From contig JANXWY010000275.1 of NCBI GenBank assembly GCA_025350905.1, positions 1-40,140 on the forward strand: a DNA stretch of 40,140 bases, given 5' to 3'. This document shows, one piece after another, positions 1 through 7,438 of this stretch. The stretch is from Verrucomicrobiota bacterium. Its GTDB lineage: Bacteria; Verrucomicrobiota; Verrucomicrobiia; Limisphaerales; JADLHS01. The position numbers were made by a program, and so were the translations under genes. Every line of letters begins with the position of its first letter. Within the stretch, counting starts at the first letter, position 1. The notes under the pieces were generated by a model, which ran no database searches, had not been told where the DNA came from, and saw nothing but the letters and a program-made list of their open reading frames with translations.

Positions 1-168
1 GGGCTTGTTGACGTTCCGGATCACGTTGGCAATCGTGAAGGTCTTGCCCGAACCCGTGACCCCGAGCAGCACCTGATGCTTCGCCCCGGACAGCACGCCC
101 GCCGTCAGCTTCGCAATGGCTTGCGGTTGATCCCCCGCGGGCGCGTAGTCGGAGACGAGTTCAAACAT
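1..168 (-). CDS. uvrB: UvrABC system protein B, N-terminal part (runs off the window)
   Basis: This is the first 56 residues of UvrB, the damage-loading helicase-like subunit of nucleotide excision repair. The protein starts [20 protein letters not shown] and carries the Walker A motif [12 protein letters not shown] (about residues 34-45), followed by [11 protein letters not shown]. Both blocks are hallmarks of UvrB. The ATG at 168 is chosen because it gives the family's usual N-terminus (F-x-L-x-S-x-Y-x-P-x-G-D-Q-P). In-frame GTG at 174 and TTG at 204 are also possible, and a stop lies at 207-205. The gene is divergent from the membrane protein at 336, so both promoters must lie in 169-335. 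I saw no obvious SOS operator there. Confidence 0.95.
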   Translation of the reverse strand, partial: MFELVSDYAPAGDQPQAIAKLTAGVLSGAKHQVLLGVTGSGKTFTIANVIRNVNKP

Positions 169-335
169 CGCCACATGCTTGGCAGTGTGGGGCTCAACCG
201 TCAATTAACCGGCTTGCGACTTACAGTGCCATCACACGCCCCGATTCTTGCCTGCAGCTTGTGATCCTGCTGCCTGCCAGTCTCGGGTATTAGTTTTTTA
301 TTGCTGCCACGCCCGCGACGCCCATTAATTCCGCC

Positions 336-1091
336 GTGGCCACCTTATATCAGGAAGAATGTGAAGCGGGGACGATTGGTTCTGCGGGAATTTTTCGCTG
401 GACGATCCGCTTCTCCACCGCGGGGAGTTTGGCGGTGATTGCATTCGTACTGCATCAGTGGGGCGCTGTCGAAGTCCGGGCGAATGCCGGCGAGGATTTG
501 TTTCTGACGTTTTTGGGCGGTGTTTGGCTGATGGTGGCAAAGGCTTCGTTTCCCTGGCTTGGTCTAAATGTGCGTGACGACGCGGTCGAAAGGAAAAACC
601 CCGCCGCACTGGTCGCGCTCTGCGGCGCGATGATGGCGGTGGCGTTCACATTCGCGGGCGGCAATATTGGCGAGGGACCTTCGTCCTGGAACAACGTGTT
701 TTCGGCCGCGGTTGCAACCGGCGGACTGTTCGGCTTGTGGCTGCTGCTCGAACTGGGTGCGCGAGTTTCCGTCTCGATTGCCGAGGAGCGAGACCTCGCC
801 TCGGGGGTGAGGCTTAGCGGTTTTCTGATCGCGCTCGGGTTGATTTTTGGGCGCGCTGCGGCGGGCGACTGGCATTCGGAGTCCGCCACCTTGCAGGATT
901 TTGTGCATGAGGGTTGGGCGGCGGTTCTTCTCTGGGTCGTTGCGTTGGTCGTCGAACGGTCGGTGCGACCAAGTCGGCAGCGTCCGTTTCCAGCCTGGGC
1001 CCGGTGCGGATTGCTGCCGGCATTGCTCTACCTTGCGTTTTCGGTTGCCTGGCTGTGGCATCTCGGCGCGTGGGAAGGCATGCCGCAATGA
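336..1091 (+). CDS. Seven-helix integral membrane protein, first gene of the permuted ATP-grasp trio
   Basis: A 251-residue polytopic membrane protein that I do not recognise as a named family. Hydrophobic segments lie near residues 28-46, 54-77, 90-109, 118-141, 159-174, 192-209 and 224-244, so about seven helices. There is no cleavable signal peptide and no clear catalytic motif. The start is GTG at 336; no in-frame ATG lies near it, so the exact start is uncertain. The stop TGA (1089-1091) overlaps the ATG of the next gene (1088) as ATGA, which implies translational coupling. By context it may be the membrane partner, exporter or anchor of the ATP-grasp enzyme that follows; this is inference only. 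Confidence 0.75.
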   Translation: MATLYQEECEAGTIGSAGIFRWTIRFSTAGSLAVIAFVLHQWGAVEVRANAGEDLFLTFLGGVWLMVAKASFPWLGLNVRDDAVERKNPAALVALCGAMMAVAFTFAGGNIGEGPSSWNNVFSAAVATGGLFGLWLLLELGARVSVSIAEERDLASGVRLSGFLIALGLIFGRAAAGDWHSESATLQDFVHEGWAAVLLWVVALVVERSVRPSRQRPFPAWARCGLLPALLYLAFSVAWLWHLGAWEGMPQ

Positions 1092-2362
1092 CAGCCATCG
1101 TCGCAAGCCAACGCCGGCTGATGAGATCTGCGATTGAAGCCCGGGACGCTCACGACCTCCGCGCCGAATGCCCACTCGATAGCGTCGTGTTTTCGACCCT
1201 GCGTCGGCGGGCCATGCTCGAAGGTTGCAAGTGGGACCCGCAGGTCGGCGATGTGGACACGCTGGCGCCCTTTCCGCTCGTGATGAAGCGCGAGGTCTGG
1301 CAGCGCCTTGCTTCACTCGCCGAACAGCTCACCGCGGAAACCGTCGCGGCCGAAGCAGAGATTGCGGGTCGGCCCGAATTGCTTGGTGAGCTGGGTTTGC
1401 CGGCCGCGTTGCGGCGCGTATTGGCCGACCCCACGACCACGACGCCTGCCGCCGCCCGGGTCATCCGATTCGATTTTCATTTTACGACCCAAGGCTGGCG
1501 CATTTCAGAGGCGAACAGCGACGTGCCCGGTGGTTTCAGCGAGGCTTCGCATTTCACGGCCATGATGGCGGCGCATTATCCAAAGCTGGAGCCGGCGGGC
1601 AATCCGGCCGATGCGTGGTGCCTTGCGATCGTTGCGGCCGCCGGCTCGCGGGGAGTGGTCGCGTTACTCTCCGCCGCCGGCTTCATGGAGGATCATCAAG
1701 TCATCGCCTTTCTCGCCGCGCGACTCCGCGAAAGCGGTTGCCGCACGCACCTGGCCAAGCCTGAACAAATCATCTGGCACGATGGCATCGCCCATCTCGA
1801 CACGACGTGGCATCGCGGACCGCTCGATGCCATCGTTCGATTCCATCAGGCCGAGTGGGTCTCAAGGTTGCCGAAGGGAACAGAATGGAAATTATTTTTC
1901 CGCGGCGGCCGAACCCCGGTCGCCAATCCCGCGCTCGCCGTTATTTCAGAAAGCAAACGCTTTCCCATTGTGTGGGGCAGGCTGTCCGCGACCCTCCCGA
2001 CCTGGCGCGCCTTGTTGCCCGAAACCCGCGACCCGCGTGACGTCCCGTGGGCGCACGACGACGGTTGGTTGCTGAAGACGGCAATGTGCAACACGGGTGA
2101 CACGGTCAGTGTCCGCGAATGGATGCGGCCTGAGGCATGGTGGCGGACGCGACTAAATGTGCATCTGCTGCCCGGTAATTGGGCGGCGCAACGACGCTTC
2201 GAATCCCTGCCCGTGGCCACTCCCATCGGGCTGCGTCATGTGTGTATCGGCGTTTACACCGTGAACGGGCGGGCGGCGGGAGCTTATGCTCGGATGTCCG
2301 AAAAACCAGTGATTGATTTTGCCGCAATGGATGTTGCTTTGCTTCTCGAAGAAAATGACTAA
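1088..2362 (+). CDS. Circularly permuted ATP-grasp ligase, glutathionylspermidine-synthase-like
   Basis: A 424-residue protein resembling the glutathionylspermidine synthase/circularly permuted ATP-grasp family, which forms amide bonds between a carboxylate and an amine via an acyl phosphate. The middle region has the family-like block RFDFHFTTQGWRISEANSD followed by VPGGFSEAS. Further on are WLLKTAMCNTGDTV, which fits the ATP-binding lysine and glycine loop, and WAAQRRFESLPVATP with IGVYTVNGRAAGAYAR, which fits the C-terminal metal/phosphate-binding strands. The ATG at 1088 overlaps the upstream stop as ATGA and is preferred over longer starts inside the upstream gene. The 3' end overlaps the next gene by 8 bp. 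Substrates cannot be read from sequence; a thiol-polyamine or peptide conjugate is possible. No amidase domain is present, unlike the bifunctional E. coli Gss. Confidence 0.8.
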   Translation: MTAIVASQRRLMRSAIEARDAHDLRAECPLDSVVFSTLRRRAMLEGCKWDPQVGDVDTLAPFPLVMKREVWQRLASLAEQLTAETVAAEAEIAGRPELLGELGLPAALRRVLADPTTTTPAAARVIRFDFHFTTQGWRISEANSDVPGGFSEASHFTAMMAAHYPKLEPAGNPADAWCLAIVAAAGSRGVVALLSAAGFMEDHQVIAFLAARLRESGCRTHLAKPEQIIWHDGIAHLDTTWHRGPLDAIVRFHQAEWVSRLPKGTEWKLFFRGGRTPVANPALAVISESKRFPIVWGRLSATLPTWRALLPETRDPRDVPWAHDDGWLLKTAMCNTGDTVSVREWMRPEAWWRTRLNVHLLPGNWAAQRRFESLPVATPIGLRHVCIGVYTVNGRAAGAYARMSEKPVIDFAAMDVALLLEEND

Positions 2363-3140
2363 GGAAGAAATATTTGCCGCCTGGGTGCCGGACGCATCGG
2401 TCTGGTCGCGCTGGGCCAAACCGGTTTTGTTCGCGCATCTGGACCTGACCCAATCGAGCTTTCCGGTGGCGGAGCCGGTCCCCGAGGCGAGTTGGTCACC
2501 ACCGCCGGAAGAAAGGGTCGTGCTCGTGCTGGATCTGCCGGGTGCGGAAGGAGTCCTGGCTGGAGTGGCGCTGGCCGCGAAAGGCTATCGCCCGGTGCCC
2601 CTTTACAACGCAGTGCCGATGCCGTCGGCGGAACCGATTTTTGAACCATTGACCGGCAGGGCGGTGGCGGCGGTGAATGTGTTGCCAATCATGAACGCAC
2701 TGAGGAACGGCGCCGGGCTGGTTTTAGCCAGGAATCTTCCATGCGATGCCCCACCCGTTTTTCTGCTTGATGCGAACCGGCGGGGTGAAGGCCGCAAAAT
2801 GCAGCCGGACGAATTTGACAATCGTTCGGTCTGTTTCACCACGGATTTCCCATCGGCAAACTTTCTCCTGGCTCATGGAATTCAACGCGTGTTGTTGGTT
2901 CAACGAACCAGGGGCCAGCCACAATCAGATCTCGCCCACCCATTGCTTCGGTGGCAGGAGGCGGGGCTTGGGCTTGAACGAATTCAGTTCGAATTTCCCC
3001 GCCGGCCCGAGCCTTTGGTTGTTCGTCGGCCTTCATGGTATGGCGCGATGTTCCAGCGGGCGCTTGCCGCGGTCGGTCTGCGCCGCGCCGATACCGGCGG
3101 TTTCGGTGCCTGGGTTCCGGACTCGTCAGCCGGAGGCTGA
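2355..3140 (+). CDS. Unknown protein, third gene of the ATP-grasp trio
   Basis: A 261-residue, probably cytosolic protein with no family I recognise. The ATG at 2355 lies 8 bp inside the ATP-grasp gene, so it is almost certainly co-translated with it. Visible features are an alpha/beta-like stretch (VVLVLDLPGAEGVLAGVALA, about residues 59-78), PVFLLDANRRGEG, and a matched pair of short motifs: AAWVPDAS near residue 8 and GAWVPDSS at the C-terminus. A hairpin (CGTCAGCC/GGCTGACG, 3124-3142) spans the stop codon. The protein may bind a nucleotide or sugar, but nothing in the sequence proves this. Strict overlap with the ligase suggests it is a subunit or the next step of one pathway. Confidence 0.75.
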   Translation: MTKEEIFAAWVPDASVWSRWAKPVLFAHLDLTQSSFPVAEPVPEASWSPPPEERVVLVLDLPGAEGVLAGVALAAKGYRPVPLYNAVPMPSAEPIFEPLTGRAVAAVNVLPIMNALRNGAGLVLARNLPCDAPPVFLLDANRRGEGRKMQPDEFDNRSVCFTTDFPSANFLLAHGIQRVLLVQRTRGQPQSDLAHPLLRWQEAGLGLERIQFEFPRRPEPLVVRRPSWYGAMFQRALAAVGLRRADTGGFGAWVPDSSAGG

Positions 3141-3179
3141 CGCTGCCGGACTCGAAGTCTCCACAGCAGCTCCAATTGT

Positions 3180-3210
3180 AAAAAAAGAGCGCGCCATTGC
3201 TGGCGCGCTC
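3180..3210 (-). terminator. Rho-independent terminator of the SPFH gene
   Basis: A perfect 10-bp stem (GAGCGCGCCA 3187-3196 with TGGCGCGCTC 3201-3210) has a four-base loop. On the minus strand it is followed by seven T (complement of 3180-3186). It lies about 25 bp beyond the stop of the SPFH gene. On the plus strand only a short T stretch follows, so it may act weakly in both directions between the convergent genes. Confidence 0.85.
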
Positions 3211-3234
3211 TTGTGGTTCCACTCTTACATCAAC

Positions 3235-5040
3235 TCAATTCTGTTGCGCTGGCGTTGCTTCTTTCGCCTGACTGCGCAGCATCACGCCGAGCAGTCCGTC
3301 CACCAGGCCGGTGCTGCCGCCCGCACCGGTCACCGCCACATCAGGCACAATGCGCACGTTGCGCTCGCCGACGATCTGCATGAGTTGCATGACGGTGTAG
3401 CCTTGCGCGCCAATCGCCGCAACGCCCACGCGGTAGGCTTCCGCCTTCGCCTGGCCGGTGGCGCGGATGGCTTCCGCTTCACCCAGCGCATGGAGGCGCG
3501 TGGCCTCGGCTTCGCCGGTGGCCTGCTTCACGTTCGCGTTGGCTTGCAACTCGGCGATGTTCACGCCTTGTTCCGCTCCGACAACTTGTTGCTGGATGTC
3601 GGCGAGCGAGGTCTGGCGCACCAGTTGTTGGCGCTGGATTTGCGCGGCTTCCTGCACCTGATAGGTCTTGCGCCGTTCCTCGGCGATCTTGCGATCGGTC
3701 TGGGTCTGCATGAGCTCGGCGGGCGGATTGATGTCGCCGATGAGCGAATCAATCGCCTGTACGTCATACGTCCCGATGGCGGCGCGGATGTGCGCGGCGG
3801 CATCCACTTGCCGCTGGCTGCGGGCGCCCAGGAAGTCGAGCGCGGTGAAATCCTGCGCGGAGTTGCGGAAATAATTTCCCACAATCGGTTGCAGGACGTG
3901 ATCCACGAGGTTCTGCATCGAACCCACGCGCGAAATCACCTTCGGCGCATCGAGGGCGCCCACATGAATGATTTGCGCCACGTCGAGGTTGAAGGCGAAC
4001 CCGTCCTTCGAGCGCACGGTGATGGACGAGAGTTTCGCGTCGTAGTTGTGCGCCTCGGTGCGCGAGGCCCAGTTGAGCACAATGTTCGTCGTGGGCACGA
4101 GTTCCACCTTCATGATGCGGGTGTTGATCGGATGTTTGCCGGGATAAAGTGGCGTCACCCAGACGCCTTCGTGACCGACGTTGACGAGGTCGCCGTGTTT
4201 GAACTCCAGGCCGCTCACGTCTTCATGTGCCTTGCCGACGAAGGAGATGACCACGCCGACCGAGCCGATGGGAATCTGCACCATCGGGACTTGTTCCACC
4301 TGCACGAACCACGGATTCAAGTTCCAGGAACCGGACAACAGCACTTGATCCTGCAAGCCGCGCCGTCCGCCGCCCGTCAGGAACGCCTGGGCGTTCTGGA
4401 AGTTTTCGTGCCCGGCGATGACCGGCCCGGCAATTTCGCCGGCTTCGATGGATTGTCCATCCAGTGTGATGACGATGCCCACCATGTCCGACTCGACGCG
4501 TTGCAGCAGCAACTGGTCGCTCAACATGCCGTGCTCCGGTGCGTTCGCCGCATTGATGACGGCGAACATCGCCGTGTTGATGCGATAGGTGCCCGCGGTA
4601 AGGATCCCGAGCTGGCGACCTTTCTCGCCGCCGTACAACAGGAACTTCCGGGCGTCCTGGAAGGCATCGCACGCGACGACTTTTCCCAGGATGTGCTCGG
4701 TGGGCATCGTCGTGCCGTCCGCCGCGATGACCAAGGCGATTTCGCCCTGCGGCACCACGGTGACCGGGACTTTAAGGACGCGGTATTGCCACGGCCAATA
4801 GCCGAAGTGCAGTCCGGGCGCGAGGGTGTCCGCCTGATAACCTGCCTCGCCATCCAACGCCACCAGCCGGCCCGGCGCGAGGCTGCGGCGTGCGAACCGC
4901 TTCACCACTATCCCCACTTGTCGCTCGCGAATCAGCACGAGACTGGAGAGCAGAACCAGGCAAGTCAGGGCCAGCAGATAATGATACCAAGCCACGCTCA
5001 GCCAATTGCCTCCGATCGCCACCATGATGTTCATTGTCAT
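3235..5040 (-). CDS. Flotillin-like SPFH/band 7 domain protein
   Basis: A 601-residue SPFH (stomatin/prohibitin/flotillin) protein expected to scaffold membrane microdomains. It has one N-terminal transmembrane helix (WYHYLLALTCLVLLSSLVLI). A first SPFH-like region follows (RQVGIVVKRF to LAPGLHFGYWPWQYRV), then a central region with the typical PGKHPINTRI and DGFAFNLDV blocks. The C-terminal part is Glu/Ala/Gln-rich and probably coiled coil, with flotillin-like GEAEA repeats (ATGEAEATRLHALGEAEAIR). The tail is Gly/Ala-rich. The ATG at 5040 is chosen because GGAG (5048-5051) lies 7 bases upstream; an in-frame upstream extension to 5097 has no such support. It is monocistronic, with its own terminator at 3180-3210. 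Confidence 0.9.
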   Translation of the reverse strand: MTMNIMVAIGGNWLSVAWYHYLLALTCLVLLSSLVLIRERQVGIVVKRFARRSLAPGRLVALDGEAGYQADTLAPGLHFGYWPWQYRVLKVPVTVVPQGEIALVIAADGTTMPTEHILGKVVACDAFQDARKFLLYGGEKGRQLGILTAGTYRINTAMFAVINAANAPEHGMLSDQLLLQRVESDMVGIVITLDGQSIEAGEIAGPVIAGHENFQNAQAFLTGGGRRGLQDQVLLSGSWNLNPWFVQVEQVPMVQIPIGSVGVVISFVGKAHEDVSGLEFKHGDLVNVGHEGVWVTPLYPGKHPINTRIMKVELVPTTNIVLNWASRTEAHNYDAKLSSITVRSKDGFAFNLDVAQIIHVGALDAPKVISRVGSMQNLVDHVLQPIVGNYFRNSAQDFTALDFLGARSQRQVDAAAHIRAAIGTYDVQAIDSLIGDINPPAELMQTQTDRKIAEERRKTYQVQEAAQIQRQQLVRQTSLADIQQQVVGAEQGVNIAELQANANVKQATGEAEATRLHALGEAEAIRATGQAKAEAYRVGVAAIGAQGYTVMQLMQIVGERNVRIVPDVAVTGAGGSTGLVDGLLGVMLRSQAKEATPAQQN

Positions 5041-5476
5041 AACCCAACTCCGATGTGGTTGCGACGAAACGTGGCTTTTCGCCACGCCACGACGCAACGC
5101 GTTTCATTGGGGTGACCGTGGTGTCCCGCACACGCGGGGACTAGAGGATCGCCCTTCCAAAGGCCGACGAGGTTAGCTGACGGGCTCGGTCTTGAAAGTG
5201 ACCGCGACGATGGTTCGCCATCGCCGTTCGCCCCGCCCCCGGACTTTCGTCCAAGGATTTGGGTCCCCCGCGTTGACTTGCAGGAAGGCAAGCCAACTTA
5301 GGCTGCTACGAGCCAAGCTTATCTCATGACGCCGTCCAACCGTCAAGCTGGCCAGACGGAACGACTTGACCAGCAAGCCAATAAAATCAGCTTCCTGGGG
5401 TGTCGTGGTTGAAAACCGAATTTGAAACCGACGCTAAAGCCGGGCGGCGGACGGTTGCACCGGATGCGGGTTCGGC
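5041..5476. other. Gene-free stretch between the SPFH gene and the RDD operon end
   Basis: About 436 bases without a convincing gene. It must hold the SPFH promoter (minus strand) and the end of the long minus-strand operon. Bases 5048-5051 form the SPFH ribosome binding site. I see no clear promoter boxes, no T-tailed hairpin for the operon, and no repeat array. Confidence 0.5.
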
Positions 5477-6262
5477 TCAAGCCAAGACCTGGTCCCTTCG
5501 CGCTTCCGGACGCGAGCGGTAGATCACATCCACGACATTGCGCAGGTACTGTTCGTCGGCGATCCCGTCGGTGGCCTCGGGCGGAAATTCAACCTTGGCG
5601 CGAAAATGCGCGGCCAGTTCGGCGAACAACTCGATGCGAGCGATGGGATCGAATTCGTCGCGACGCACCAACGACTGCAACGCCACGGCGGCTTCGTCGG
5701 GCGAAACACTCTGCCGGAGGCGCGCGGCCAGGTGCGGATGCTGGCGCAGCGAATTGAATTTTCCCGCGAGCAGTTGATCAAGGTCGGGTTCGGTGACGTG
5801 CGGGTTGCAAATGACGACCGTATTGGCCGCGAGATCGCCGAGGCGCTGGCATTTGGGACTGAACCAGCACGCGAGGCCCCCGACGAAATAAGCTGCCGGC
5901 AAAGCATCCACGAAGCGCAGCAGGTTGCGCGTGACAATCTGGTTGAACTGTAACCGCATGCCTTCGACGTCCACGACGCGCAAGCGGAAGAATCTTTTCC
6001 CAATCGTTTGTCCGCGCCAACCCCATTCGCAGGCGATGCCGTAGCCGATGCTGATGACGAAGTAGGCAAGCGTTGAGAACGCGCCGGCCAGGTTCCAGCT
6101 CAGGAAGCCCACGACCAGGGATAACCAGCTGACCACCCAGAGCAGCAATCCGATGCACAGCAGATCCAGGAACCACGCCAGGAAGCGGGTGACCGGCCCC
6201 GCGAGTCGCTGCGAAAACACCACGCCCTCGACCGTGCGGATTTTCAGCGTGCTGGTTCTCAT
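5477..6262 (-). CDS. RDD family membrane protein, last gene of the MoxR operon
   Basis: A 261-residue RDD-family integral membrane protein. The first half has the family's Arg and Asp residues (VTRFLAWFLDLLCIGLLLW), further helices, and the conserved RGQTIGKRFFRLRVVDVEG loop. The Asn-Leu-Leu-Arg-Phe-Val-Asp segment follows in the next helix. The C-terminal 110 residues are soluble, helical and Arg/Glu-rich, longer than the minimal RDD domain. The ATG at 6262 overlaps the stop of the SpoIIM-like gene as ATGA (6259-6262), showing co-translation. RDD proteins beside MoxR/DUF58 genes are thought to be membrane partners of those chaperones; transport of ions or solutes is another possibility. Confidence 0.9.
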   Translation of the reverse strand: MRTSTLKIRTVEGVVFSQRLAGPVTRFLAWFLDLLCIGLLLWVVSWLSLVVGFLSWNLAGAFSTLAYFVISIGYGIACEWGWRGQTIGKRFFRLRVVDVEGMRLQFNQIVTRNLLRFVDALPAAYFVGGLACWFSPKCQRLGDLAANTVVICNPHVTEPDLDQLLAGKFNSLRQHPHLAARLRQSVSPDEAAVALQSLVRRDEFDPIARIELFAELAAHFRAKVEFPPEATDGIADEQYLRNVVDVIYRSRPEARRDQVLA

Positions 6263-7296
6263 GGCTTTCGCGTTTCCACGACGGCGGGCGCCGGGATTTC
6301 TCCCGCGCCACCTTTCGCCCCTGATTTCGCGAGGAACAGTGTGAGCAGCGTCAGTTCAACCAAGCCGAAGCCGATCTTCAAGTCGTACGGAATCATCGGT
6401 TCATGGTATTGCGACAGGAATGCTTCCACGAATCCGGCCCAGACCAGCATGATCCCGACGCCAAGGATCAGGGTGGTGAGGTCGCGGGAGACTTCGCGCA
6501 CGCGCGCGGTGAAGGGGCGGCGTTTCCCCCAGCCGATCAGCGCGAAGGCCAGCACCAGTCCGGCCTGGCCGGCAATGAGGATGGCTGGAATTTCAATCAC
6601 CCCGTGGGGCAACAACCAGCCGAGTAGAAATTTGGTCTGCCCAGCCTGGACATAATCCACGGCGATCGCGCCGAGCGTGACGCCATTCGTGAACAGCATC
6701 AAGATGGTGCCGACGCCCCAGGTCATGCCGAGTGCGAGTGTGAAGATGGAGACCTTCGTGTTGTGGGTCATCAGGAAGGCGGAAAAAGAAGTCTTGCGCC
6801 CATCCAGCCGGTCCTCCGTGGCTTGTTCCTCCTGGCGCACACGTTCTTCCGGCGTCAATTGGTCGTGGCCGTAGGCCATGGTCGCGTGCCGCGAGTCCGG
6901 GTCCAGGATCAACGCGAACCCGCCGAAGGCGCAGCCGGCGAGCGTGATTGCTAGGGAAAGATAGAAGGCGCGGAGGTGACGGCGGAAGGTGCGGGGGAGC
7001 GTCTCCAAGAACCACTTCCGCGGCGCCAGCCGGCTGCGGCGCGCCCGGGTTTCGTGGATTTCACTGTAGCCGCGCGCGACGAGCCGCTCCAGATAGCGCC
7101 GGGTTTCCGGCTCCGCGGAGAACGTCGTGAGCTTCGCCAGGTCCGCGGCGGCGCGTTCGTAAAGTCGTTGAAAACGCGTGAGTTGCTCCAGCGACATCGT
7201 GGAGGCCGCCTCCGCCTCCAGCCGGTCCAGGATTTTCTCCAAGTCCGACCAGTACGGCCGCCCGGCGGCCACGAATCGTTGGAGGTCGATGATCAT
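6259..7296 (-). CDS. Stage II sporulation protein M-like (SpoIIM/DUF95) membrane protein
   Basis: A 345-residue membrane protein of the SpoIIM family. The first 100 residues are soluble and helical (MIIDLQRFVAAGRPYWSDLE). A membrane region follows with the family signature NTKVSIFTLALGMTWGVGT, then LMLFTNGVTLGAI, LLPHGVIEIPAILIAGQAGL and a last helix near the C-terminus. This is not sporulation machinery here, since the family is widespread in non-spore-formers beside RDD and MoxR genes. The ATG at 7296 is preferred over the upstream extension, whose residues are encoded by the period-7 repeat array. Its stop overlaps the RDD start by four bases. Confidence 0.88.
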   Translation of the reverse strand: MIIDLQRFVAAGRPYWSDLEKILDRLEAEAASTMSLEQLTRFQRLYERAAADLAKLTTFSAEPETRRYLERLVARGYSEIHETRARRSRLAPRKWFLETLPRTFRRHLRAFYLSLAITLAGCAFGGFALILDPDSRHATMAYGHDQLTPEERVRQEEQATEDRLDGRKTSFSAFLMTHNTKVSIFTLALGMTWGVGTILMLFTNGVTLGAIAVDYVQAGQTKFLLGWLLPHGVIEIPAILIAGQAGLVLAFALIGWGKRRPFTARVREVSRDLTTLILGVGIMLVWAGFVEAFLSQYHEPMIPYDLKIGFGLVELTLLTLFLAKSGAKGGAGEIPAPAVVETRKP

Positions 7297-7310
7297 GAGT
7301 TCGGAAAAGG

Positions 7311-7438
7311 CACCAAACACCAAGCTCCAATATTCCGAGAACCACAATACCTCAAACCCCAAGGCCGGGTGAATCCGCTCGGAGCTTGGACTTTGGTGCT
7401 TCGCCGGAGTTTGATGGTTGGTACTTGGTGCTTCATAA
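7311..7438. repeat. Period-7 short repeats arranged as an inverted pair
   Basis: The units CACCAAA, CACCAAG, CTCCAAT (7311-7331) face TTGGACT, TTGGTGC (7386-7399) and TTGATGG, TTGGTAC, TTGGTGC, TTCATAA (7411-7438). Bases 7311-7328 are an inverted repeat of 7381-7398 with 16 of 18 matches, so the transcript can fold between the DUF58 and SpoIIM-like genes. The right end reaches the stop codon of the DUF58 gene. Confidence 0.75.

Noticed and set aside
2746-5115. Very long open frame on the plus strand opposite the SPFH gene (789 codons)
   Set aside because: It is the antisense shadow of a GC-rich gene with a clear SPFH protein on the minus strand; its translation is Arg/His-rich without domains.
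5271-5300. Sigma-54-like promoter (TTGGC...TGCA) upstream of the SPFH gene
   Set aside because: The GG-to-GC spacing is off by one base from the required distance.
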